Assembly: GCF_033568475.1 (NCBI RefSeq)
Contig: NW_027331831.1
Coordinates: 1,984,001-2,048,000 of the forward strand
Direction of reading: 5' to 3'
Source: Henckelia pumila
Taxonomy: Eukaryota > Streptophyta > Magnoliopsida > Lamiales > Gesneriaceae
Length of the DNA stretch: 64,000 bases
Shown here: piece by piece, positions 49,670 to 59,223 of the stretch
Layout: each line of letters starts with the position of its first letter
Position numbering within the stretch: the stretch's first letter is position 1
Translations under genes and position numbers: made by a program
Notes under the pieces: model-generated
Seen by the model: only the letters and a program-made list of their open reading frames with translations
What the model was told of the DNA's origin: nothing
Database searches by the model: none

Positions 49670-50366
49670 TAGATTGATCAATCGCTTAGTATGATGTCAC
49701 CGACATGGATACGACCTATTGAGAACTAAGAAATCATGATAAGTTATTTTATGAGATTTATTAAATATGATGATATATGTTTAGCATTATGATAAATCAG
49801 TATAATTATTTTATTTTAAGTTTATATGCATATAATTTTAAGATCATGCACGTATAATTATTATTCATGTATTTTATATGATGTGTGCTTGTGTGTGGTT
49901 TTATTTTGTTATATAAGGATAGAACGTGCTGAGCCTCTAGGCTCACTAGATTTAAATGGTGCAGGTGAGCGGAATGTTAATGAAGTTAATGTGTTCCTGA
50001 CTGGCGACGAGGGCGTATGAGTATCCAGGCGGCTAGAACCCGTGACCATAGCTTTATCACGATATTTATGTTGAGATATAAAATATGTATTTCCGCACAT
50101 GTTTTATTATTTTGGATTGTTAGTATATGCATGGATTTTAGATTTAAGTATTTATTTTCTATGTTTTCATGAATTTTTGTGAAAGAAATATTATTTAGGA
50201 ATTTTATTATGACATTCTTATAAATTATTATTTAGTAATTAATTTAAAGTATTTAATTGCATGTGTGTTCTATTATTGTACTTATTGTGTTTATGTATAT
50301 TAACTTAAGAAAAATTATTTTTAAGTATGATATATATATGTATGGGCATATATATATTTATATTCA
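49670..50366 (+). repeat. Element A 3' LTR, right part
   Basis: Resumes with the second tagat copy (49670-49674) and follows the 5' LTR from tgatcaatcgcttag to ttatattca. About 55 bp found at the end of the 5' LTR are not seen here. Confidence 0.82.
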
Positions 50367-50372
50367 TTAATT

Positions 50373-50781
50373 ATTATATACGCTTTTGTGAAACATTTAT
50401 ATATATATCTTTACTATTTTATAATAGTTTAGTAGGTTAGAATAATTGTTGCTTTGAGGACACCAACTTTCTTTCCCATTTTACCCTATCTTCACATTTC
50501 TACCTTAATAATTTTTATACATCAATCCTCACTCTCACAACTTTGCAATTACGTGAGTCATGATCACCCAATCCATAACCTCCCCACTATCCCACTAAAT
50601 CTTCCACTTATTTCATGTTTAAAAATAACTTTTATTTTATACATGCATAGCGTGTGCATTTTTTTACTAATATATATAAAAGTGCCCCTCAAAGTTCTAA
50701 GTTCCCTAAGATGCACATCGGTTTTTGTTTTAAAATCATAATGAACTTCTATTTAATTATATACGCTTTTGTGAAACATTT
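50373..50781. repeat. 26-bp direct repeat flanking a ~360-bp segment
   Basis: The same 26 bases, starting attatatacgctttt and ending gaaacattt, occur at 50373-50398 and 50756-50781. The enclosed segment contains the possible Helitron at 50408-50670. Confidence 0.85.
50408..50670 (+). mobile_element. Possible small non-autonomous Helitron
   Basis: The segment begins TCTTTACTATTTTATAATAG after an A and ends in CTAA before a T, 11 bases after a weak hairpin (atgca-tagcgtg-tgcat, 50643-50659). This fits the Helitron pattern of 5' TC, 3' hairpin, CTRR and insertion between A and T. It is 263 bp with no coding sequence. The hairpin is short, so the call is tentative. Confidence 0.4.
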
Positions 50782-51955
50782 TATTCATTCTTCAAATTAC
50801 ATTTAAATAAACTCGTTGTTCCAAAAAATATTTATGTTTTCATTCATCCAATGATCTGAGCTTTTCCATAGCCGTCGAACGGCAAGTGGGATACCACATT
50901 TTTAATTGCTCATTTGGTTATTTCCTCTCGATTCCCGAATGTTTGTGAATAAGAGATTTTTTTTTTGGTAAATATTTTATTCATTATTATTGATTAATAA
51001 AATTACCATAATTAAAAAAATTAAAATAAATCGCTCATTCAAACATTCCTTTCTCTCATTCAATTTTTTTTAGAAAAAAGCAAACAAACATTTCCTACTT
51101 TTCCATGACATCACCGCTTCCGGCCACAGGTCACATATTCTTCCTTTAAATTCTCGCATTTTATTGTTGGTCATTGGAGCAAATATTTTGTAACCTACTA
51201 TTTTCTTGTTTTTTTTCCCCTCCCGAATCCATAAAATTTTGGGCGATTAATTATTTGATAAATAAATAACTGTATCTGAATGGATCGATGGAAAAAAAAA
51301 TGGAAAGTAGGATATAATTTGTGAAAATATTTGTATCGACTTATTTAACATACAATGCCGTGAAATGAAGTGCTGAAACGTCGATAAAGTAACTTAAATA
51401 TGAACTGTTAAATGCACAACTGAGTTATTAATGTTTGAGAGAGGTTCTTTGAGATAGGTTCTTTGAAGCACTTCTCAACTTTTTCGTTAATAAAAATTTG
51501 AAATTTTGTGAATTTTTGTTAACGAAAAATTGAAACCCAAATACTATATAAATATAGCTTAAAATACAAACATTGTCTTTGTGCTGACAAGTTGTACCAT
51601 CTCAAACAACTATTCATTCGATCCTAGTATAAAGACAATGTTTGTATATAGATCCAAAGATCTCCTTTTATTTGGGGTCACGAGTCCACAACTCTAAATA
51701 TATTGGGCTCGTTGAATCTGGTCCCAAACACAAGAGAAACTATAAACTCCAAGAATGAAAAATTATAATAAAATTTTTCAAGAATTTGATTCAAATTACC
51801 AAGTAGATTTTACGCTCCGTGCCTAAAATCGATGTGTGAAATGAGTATGAAATAACCCAGAATTAAAAACGAGGGTATGCATAAGAAGGGTTAATATGCA
51901 AATTTCACCTCAAGAGTCAACTTAGAATAATTGGCGCAATAGTCCAATAATCAAG
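50671..51955. other. Intergenic gap downstream of element A
   Basis: AT-rich DNA with no recognised gene. It includes a 16-bp perfect inverted repeat at 51565-51646 and, at its right end, presumably the 3' UTR of the DUF688 gene. Confidence 0.35.
51565..51646. repeat. Perfect 16-bp inverted repeat with 50-base loop
   Basis: tacaaacattgtcttt (51565-51580) faces its exact reverse complement (51631-51646). This could be the two ends of a tiny MITE remnant or a hairpin-forming transcript. Confidence 0.8.
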
Positions 51956-52621
51956 TCACGAATGACCAACGATGGACAAGACCACCTTCTTCACACTCTT
52001 TTTTGTGTAGAAATAACCCCTGAACCTCCTCAAACCCACGTTTATAGGACCAAAACACGTTGTTGAGCTAGAAGAAATCTTCCTCGAGTAGTCATGTCCA
52101 ATGTCATGTAACTCGTTACCCGCGGTCGAGCTCGGACTAGTGGCTGAGCACACAAGATGCGAGCATGCAGACGATGATGATGATGATAATAATGATAACG
52201 ACGAAGATGACGACGAGGGCGAGGGCGAGGGCGATCCGTTGACTTTCTTGGATGGGATTCTTGAGAGAATTGAGTTCGAAAAATGGGAATTCTTTGAGTT
52301 GTTTTTATGGGAAGTGATATTCATGTTTGTCCGAGGGCTGGTGATGAATTGGTGGGATGGTGGCGGAGTGAGTGGCGGCGGAAGACTTGGGGTGTGGCTG
52401 GATTTGTGCTTAGGGGTACCCGGCTGAGACTCCCACACAAATGGCACGGTACCCGTGGCTCCGCCGTAGTACACTGCCGGAGAATCATCACCGCCATGGT
52501 CGTCGGCGGAGATGCGATCTTCATTTGTCAAGATTTTGATTTGTTGAGATTTAGGAGGGAAATGTGGAGAACCACTTGCATTTGCCATTTCTCTCGGGAT
52601 ATTATTAATGTTGGAAAACAA
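51956..52621 (-). CDS. DUF688-type plant protein of unknown function
   Basis: A single-exon frame of 221 residues. The recognisable mark is VPFVWESQPGTPK at about residues 59-71, the signature motif of plant DUF688 proteins. It is followed by a Pro-rich stretch, long Ser runs (about 130-155), and a basic hydrophobic C-terminus (GLRRFRGYFYTKKSVKKVV). Most of the chain is low-complexity and probably disordered. Met 12 (MANASGSP) is an alternative start and may be the real one. No biochemical function is established for the family. The gene sits between the retrotransposon nest and the WEB gene; I recall an uncharacterised or ASG8-like gene near the WEB gene in Arabidopsis, but this link is unproven. 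Confidence 0.78.
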   Translation of the reverse strand: MFSNINNIPREMANASGSPHFPPKSQQIKILTNEDRISADDHGGDDSPAVYYGGATGTVPFVWESQPGTPKHKSSHTPSLPPPLTPPPSHQFITSPRTNMNITSHKNNSKNSHFSNSILSRIPSKKVNGSPSPSPSSSSSSLSLLSSSSSSACSHLVCSATSPSSTAGNELHDIGHDYSRKISSSSTTCFGPINVGLRRFRGYFYTKKSVKKVVLSIVGHS

Positions 52622-54627
52622 AGAATTCTAGCTAGTTCAAGGTACTTGGGATTACAATATATAAGATAGATAGATAGTGAAGTAGGGTGGTTAAGATCAT
52701 TTTCAACCATATCTAGTTCCATTATTTTAATTTAAAATTTACTTTGAAAGCCATGTTCACATAATATTTTTTTTATTTCTTTTATAATATTAAATATTGA
52801 GTAGGTCTAATAGACATGTCAACAATACTCATATTTATAATAAATAATAATATTTTAATATCAAAAGTAATACTTAATTTATCATAGATGAATCGATTAA
52901 GAGACTCGTATCACAAATTAATTTACCTGGAGACCGTCACTGGAAATTTTGTTTACGTTTTAGTTTTTTAAAAAATTTCCGTGAAATGTATTGAGTTATA
53001 CCAAAGAAACGTATAAACGTTTAGCCAAATTGTGTAGGTTCTTGTCATTAATAATTGTCCTCATAAATTTGATCTTCTGATCAGTTATAAAAAAATTTAA
53101 AATCATTTTTTTTAAAAAAAATTAAAAGTTTATTCTTAATACCATCTCATGATTTAAATTTTATGACGGATATTTGACCGACCAGATCACTTATAAAAAA
53201 ATATTATTTTTTATGTCAAATATATTATTATTTAATTTTTCACTACAAATATAGATTGGATTGACTTATTTATATGTGCAAGACTGACTGTGCCTAGCTA
53301 CTCTGGGCTTAATATGAAGTCGACTTACTATTCCAAGTTCCTAATACATAATATGTATAGATTAATATTATTGATATAATGATTAATAAAGTGATATTTT
53401 ATGAACACAAAATAATGTTGGAGACTTGGAGTGCGTGACTTGGGGACACATATAGGTATTTAATTTATTAATTAAGATGACTAAATTAGGTTGGGCCAAA
53501 CCAAATGTAAGTAAAAATAAGATTAAAAAAATTGTGAGTAGTGGTGAACGACTCAGATTGTGTAACATTAATTAAACGTGAAATTCACAATTTTAATAGT
53601 AAAAACTGAAATGCCGAAACGCATTAAAAAAATAAAATATAAACATGGTTACATTAATTTTGCCTAAGTCTTCACTGGGAACTTGAGTAAGGAGTAGATC
53701 TTTTTGTTTTTGAGCTAGTGGATCTCGAACTTGTTGATATGATGAACTAGCTGGAAGCGAAGTCAATTTGCATTTGGATGAAAAGAATTAATTTGAAAAA
53801 TAATATAAGAACTAGATTTCAAGTTATAAAGAGAGATATATGAAAAATTTTTGAAGCAAAAATAATGTTCGTCCATCTCACTCCACTAAAATTCACCTTG
53901 AAATCACGTGGCACATTAGATTATAGGTAACCAATCATGTACATATAAATAAAAGAATGAAACACTTCATGAGTGGGATTTTTAATATTTGTGAAATTAA
54001 TTATTGAATCAATATTTTTTTAAACCATGATTGAATCAATCACGATGATGAAGATTGGGGTGACAAATTTTGGAATGTGACTGCATGTGATTACCCTAAA
54101 TCCAGGAGGCAAAATATATAACTCCCTTTGCTAAGTCATGTGCGTTTCAAGTTTCAACAAATTAATTCTATGCTCTTTTTTTTTTTTTTTTTTTTTACTC
54201 GATTTTTAGACGATTCTATACTCGAACTATTTCATAATAGGAATCATATATGAACCATCATATTTTAACTTCAATTCAAGGTCCTGTTTTAATTAATTTC
54301 AATTAACACGAAACCAGTACTTTTTGGATCAATCGATTTTGGCGATCCGCCTCATTAAATTGTAGGGATACGGTGATAGAATGTGAAGAATAATCTGTTT
54401 TCCGGTGGAGTAAACCATGTGCTGGGATTTTAAGATTTTTAATTAAAAATCGTAAAAAAAAAAAAAATTTAAATTAAAATGGAAATCTATAAATCAATTA
54501 TTTCAATAGAAGGGCACTATGTGTCTATGTCAATATGACGTTTTATAATATGTGAAATATATTAAATGATTTGTTACCGATGGACCATTTGAAATTTTTT
54601 GTATTGATTCCAAATAAATAAATAAAT

Positions 54628-54673
54628 ATCATGTTTACATCTTCTCAAAAAAAAAAAAAAATCATGTTTACAT
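54628..54673 (+). mobile_element. Extremely truncated retro-insertion: 6 bases plus A-tail in a 13-bp target duplication
   Basis: atcatgtttacat occurs at 54628-54640 and again at 54661-54673. Between the copies lie only cttctc and a run of A. This is the footprint of target-primed reverse transcription that copied little more than the tail. The cttctc-A(n) end resembles the cttgtc-A(n) end of the LINE at 16.1 kb. Confidence 0.7.
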
Positions 54674-54733
54674 GAATTTTTCCTTGCCCAATATTTTTTA
54701 ATAAATGTATTGAAAAAACATTTGTTTCAAATT

Positions 54734-54779
54734 CTATGTTTTATTTATTTTGTTGATGAAGACCACCTTCGCGACTATG

Positions 54780-54819
<40 letters not shown>

Positions 54820-54947
54820 TATGTTTTATTTATTTTGATGATGACGACCATCTTCGCGACAATAATAATAATAATAATAATAATAATTTAATAACTATGT
54901 TTTATTTATTTTGATGATGACGATCACCTTCGCGACTATGATATATA
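54734..54947. repeat. Tandem repeat (three units) with embedded AAT microsatellites
   Basis: Units begin ctatgttttatttatttt at 54734, 54819 and 54895, each followed by a gatgatgacga…ccttcgcgac-type segment. The first two then carry (AAT)n tracts of different length, so the unit length varies (85, 76 and ~50 bp). Confidence 0.85.
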
Positions 54948-55203
54948 TTAAAATTATTAAAATTATTATTATTATCGTAGAAAAATGAGAATCATATGAT
55001 CGGATTTTGATCCCAAATTAAACATATGATCCAGTCCATTTACAAGAATAAAAAAATATTTGATCGGGTCTTCAATCTTGGTGTTCACAGGCCCAATATT
55101 TCAACGAGACTGGCCCAAATTTTGATCCCAAATTAAACATAAGAGGGAAGTTTTTTTCAATGTAAAGCTCAGAGCGATTTGAGGTGGAATGAGTATGGAA
55201 GAT

Positions 55204-55335
55204 AATTATAAAATATAATATTTCGATGTTTTTAATCTTTTATAAAATAGAATGCATTATATCAAACAATTATAGAATATAATATTTCGATGTTTTCAAT
55301 CTTTTATAAAATAGAATGCATTATATCAAACAATT
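55204..55335. repeat. Two-copy tandem repeat of ~64 bp
   Basis: The unit aattata(a/g)aatataatattt… with ttataaaatagaatgcatta occurs twice, at 55204 and 55268, with very few differences. Confidence 0.85.
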
Positions 55336-56365
55336 GGCAATGTGAGAACCTATGAGTAATATTAATCCAAAGGTATATATATTTTATATACATACACAAA
55401 CATAATATGTTGAGAGCTTGTCGAAAAGATAAAGATTGGCTTTATTGTGAATGTCAAAGACAATATCATAAGCATGTCGAATTTGTCAAATGTCAACAAA
55501 TTAAAGGTATATATATATATATATACACACATTTAAAAACAAGTCAACTATTAACCGACGACCGGCTATTGTAATGAAGAGGGAAAAATTATTTTTCGAT
55601 TTCTATGAAAATTTTGAATCTGACAATTGTCCTAACCTGTGTCCACATATTCCATTATGACAAAAGAGGGGATAATGTCTAAAAAAAAATATTTGAATTG
55701 GTAGAGTATGTGAACGTTTGAGTGATGATTATGAACTCGATTTTACTTACCAATATCTATATCTTGAGTGAGTTTGTAGTGCAGTTTATGTGACTACCTT
55801 AGTTTGCGTAATAACCCGAATGTTTATTCAGGACGAACAGATAAGTAAGGGCCTAATGGGAAATCTACAAGTTGTACAGGACAAAAGTAATTCGGGTTGG
55901 CTGATATTGCATTCCCTTTTTTTGCCATGTGCTCCTGCAATCACGCAAAAGGTTTCGGGCATCAATTGTGTACCAAATAATGTGTTCGCAAAGTGAAATG
56001 AGTGTTTGTGTTGGTGTGCTTTATTTTGGTGAAAAAGAATGTTAATTAATATATAGTTGGTGGTGTGTTTTGCCTTTTTGGGCATGGCATCTATACACCC
56101 ATACCAACCTTGTTATTACATATGTATAGGTGAAAGTAAGTAAATGGGTTAATGGAATGGATACCCCAAAAACAAAATGATTCATTGGGTCTCCACAACA
56201 CGGCATCACCTGTGAAAGCTGGTTGGTCGAAACCTTCCATTTCATTCCTTTTGAATCAAAGTTAGCAAATAATCTATAGTTTTAAATGCTATAAAATTGA
56301 TGAACTTTATGATAATCTTGCTTAGCACTTAGTTGGGGTTACGTTCGGGAGTTACGAATCTATTA

Positions 56366-56748
56366 TGTAAAAATGTCTCAATCCGATCCCGACTCGAACC
56401 CGAATCAATCCTAAAATGATCAACTCGAACCCGAACTCGACTAACACGAACAACCCGATTTTTTTAAAATTTCTTTAAAAACATAATTAAATTAAAATTA
56501 AAATACACAATAATAATAGTAATATTTAATTTAAATACATAATAACAAATTAAGCTTATATATACTTTAAATTTGAAAGTCTAGTGGTAAAAAATTTAAA
56601 GTATACTTACTAAAAAATAAAAAAATATTTTTAAAAAAATAAAATTGTACAAAATAAATATTAAATGAGAAAAATCTATTATATCAATACACAATAATTT
56701 TTTTTCAAACATACAAAATATAAAAATATAACAAATTTTTCTTAATTT

Positions 56749-56782
<34 letters not shown>

Positions 56783-56942
56783 GTTTTCTGCTCAACCTTG
56801 GGTTTAACCCGAACCCAACCTGAACCAGATTAATTTTTTCGGGTTACACCAATTCGACATGAACCAAAAAACTCTCAACCCTAACCTGATATTTTTCGGA
56901 TCAATTCGTGTCGGATTGACGAGTTGAGTTCATTTTGACACA
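56366..56942. mobile_element. Possible non-autonomous DNA transposon with cgaaccc-type ends
   Basis: The left end (tgtaaaaatgtctcaatccg) and the reverse complement of the right end (tgtgtcaaaatgaactcaac) look alike. Both run into repeated cgaacccgaa-type motifs around an AT-rich core. Similar sequences are common plant repeats. No clear target duplication was found, and the borders are approximate. Confidence 0.3.
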
Positions 56943-57463
56943 CGTAACGTTCATCGCTTCGTGACACCAAGAACAGATGGATGATATTATACACCAAAAT
57001 AATGCTAAATGTACATTTAAATTGACATGACACACAAGATTACGTACACATACACTAGTATTGTATTTTCAGTAGCAGCATGAAATTTCCCAGAAATCGA
57101 GATTAAAAGGGGACCGCTGTGCGGCATGCATGCTCCGGGGTACAAATCATACTTTGAACTTTAATAAAACAATACAAATAGCTGGTCGATCTGTGTATAT
57201 ATATAACTAGAACTCATGTAAATGGTCCTTATAAGTTATATCTCCCGGCCATTTCACATTACAACCCAACCAGCAGTGCATACAGTATTCACATTAAACA
57301 TCATCATTATATATCAAATTTCAATTTCTAAACTCACCAAGTTTCTATTTATGCACCACTCAACCAATCAACACTCTGAAACAGAGCAAAGTTCACCCTC
57401 ATATTGAGCTAGTTTTTTTATTTATTTTTTTCTTGAACCCTTTTGGTAGTAATAACATAATCA

Positions 57464-59223
57464 ATGGAGGAAACAGCAGAATCTGCTGGCGTGAGTGAAA
57501 CGAAAAAGATCCTGGATAACCCGAGAGTGGAGATCGACACTTCGCCGCCGTTTGAGTCGGTGAAGGAGGCGGTGGACTGGTTCAGTGGCAGTGGCCCCTG
57601 GATGCAACATCACCTGCTTCGTTTTGCTGCTGCTCATCACCGTGTAGTAAGTTTTCTCCATCACTCTCTTTGCATGTTATAACTTATATATATATTCTGG
57701 TACGTACCTTATAAGTTGTATCTATACATTATATTATATCATTTGTCATTTAAATGTGAGAAATAGTGTTGTTGATGTAATTAGAAAAATGGGGATTTCT
57801 TGTTTTTGTGAAGTAAAGTAATTATAGCAGAGATAGTATAGAATGATGCAATTAATATATATATATATATTTCAAGATTTTGATGATACATATGAATGTG
57901 TGATTGCAGCATGAAACGGAGCCTCTGGGGAAAATGGAGGAACAGGCTGTACAACTGGAGAGGGATTTAATGTTGAAAGAACAAGAAACACTCAATCTAT
58001 TGAAACAGCTGGAGGCAGCGAAGAGATTAGTGGAGACTTTGAAGTGTCACTTGATGCCTGAATTCTCTCCATTCTTGCCAAGTCCTCGTCAAAATATGGA
58101 AACAGCTCGTGCCAATGATTCCACAGAAGATTTGAGCAGCTGGTTCCCTGTCCTGTCTCCTGGTTTGATGTTCATGGAGCTGAATCGTGCGAAAACGAAC
58201 CTGAACAAAACGTCGGTAGACCTTGCTGCGATTCAGGAATCCGTGGAGTCGTTAAACCAGAAAATGAGAAGAGACAAGGCTTTGCTGGAGAGGAGAATGG
58301 AAATGGAAGAAGCACCCGACTGCGCGAAAGGGGAAGCAAAGGGGAGGTTGGAGAATTGTGCTAACATTAGTTTGGGGTACTTGGAAAGGTCTGGTTTTGA
58401 AACAGAGCAGTTCAAGAAAATGACAGAGGCTTCTAGGTATGAAGTGATGAAGGCGATGGCGGAGATAGAACGTACCAAGAACAGCATCAAGATGGCGGAA
58501 ATGAGGCTAAATGCAGCCAAGAAAATGGAGGAAGCAGCTAAAGCAGTTGAAGAAATTGCACTTGCCGAAAGGAATATTTTTACTTCATCAGATGTTTTCT
58601 TGGATGATCATAAGCGTGATGGGATCACTCTTTCGTTTGAGGAGTACCGTTCGCTCACTCAGAAGGCGCATCAAGTCGAAGAGATTTGCAAGACTAAATT
58701 CATAGATGCAAACACCATCCAAACAAGAAGCAAAGAATATCATAAACCAGAAGTGTCAGTCACAGAAAAATTTGAGGAGATGGAACAAGAAAACCAGCAA
58801 TATTCGCGAGTGGCGGATGTAAGGACCAGAGAGGAGGGTCCTTTGCCAAATTACCAAGATCGTTACTCTAAGTTCAAGTTCAGGAATTCGCGCTCCGGTG
58901 GACATAGGACTGCACATGTTGCAAATGGGAACGGATCGAATGGAACAACTTCGATGGGAGACATACTAGGTAGGAAGTTGGTTTTGCAAGATGATATAAT
59001 TGTAGGGAAGCATGTGGAGAATCATCACCATGGTGAAAGGGGACATGTTTCTTTGAGCCAAATGTTGCGTGAGCAGAGTCGAACCATCTTGCATCCCGGT
59101 GAGACTGCCGGAGACGAGCAAGGGCCGGTCGAAAGGTCGTTCTTTGTGCAGAGGAAGAAGTTTGGATTCATTCAAGTGCCACTCTCCATCAAGAAAACCA
59201 AAAAGAAAGTTCAAACTAATTAA
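57464..59223 (+). CDS. WEB family coiled-coil protein (DUF827)
   Basis: Two exons (57464-57646 and 57910-59223) give 498 residues. The N-terminal exon carries the family segment IDTSPPFESVKEAVDWF. The second exon is mostly coiled coil: EEQAVQLERDLMLKEQETL, LEAAKRLVETLK, a middle block MFMELNRAKTNLNKTSVDLAAI typical of WEB proteins, and a long Lys/Glu helix to about residue 240. The C-terminus is basic and low-complexity (KKTKKKVQTN). WEB1 and PMI2 relatives help steer chloroplast movement under blue light through actin. This shorter member resembles the Arabidopsis WEB proteins I recall as AT2G40480 and AT3G56270, whose role is less well known. The donor gtaagt and acceptor attgcag give a phase-0 join (HHRV/HETEP). 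Confidence 0.88.

Larger units (their letters stand above)
26704..50366 (+). mobile_element. Element A: large-LTR non-autonomous Ty3-related retroelement (LARD-like), hosting elements B and C
   Basis: This outermost element has a 5' LTR at 26704-29843. A very short internal region (29844-30379) carries a tRNA-iMet primer binding site and a purine tract. The 3' LTR starts at 30380 and is split by element B. The LTRs of ~3.1 kb far exceed the ~0.54-kb interior, and no gag or pol remains, so it could only have moved with enzymes from another element. The interior's gaggatgaaattcc-type run before the purine tract resembles Ty3/gypsy chromoviruses. ttcat at 26699-26703 also occurs at 50363-50367, but the right border is not clean, so the exact end is uncertain by ~60 bp. 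LTR divergence by eye is about 3%, the oldest of the three. Confidence 0.8.
52622..57463. other. Long AT-rich intergenic region
   Basis: No convincing gene in ~4.8 kb. It contains the tiny retro-insertion at 54.6 kb, tandem repeats at 54.7-54.95 and 55.2-55.3 kb, an (ATA)n tract near 56.75 kb, and a stretch of cgaacccgaa-type repeats (56.37-56.94 kb). The 68-85-codon open frames at 55.8-56.2 kb have no domain. The last few hundred bases should hold the WEB gene promoter. Confidence 0.4.

Noticed and set aside
55790-56245. Short open frames on both strands (67-85 codons) in the gap before the WEB gene
   Set aside because: They overlap one another on opposite strands, have no domain, and fit chance in sequence slightly less AT-rich than its surroundings.
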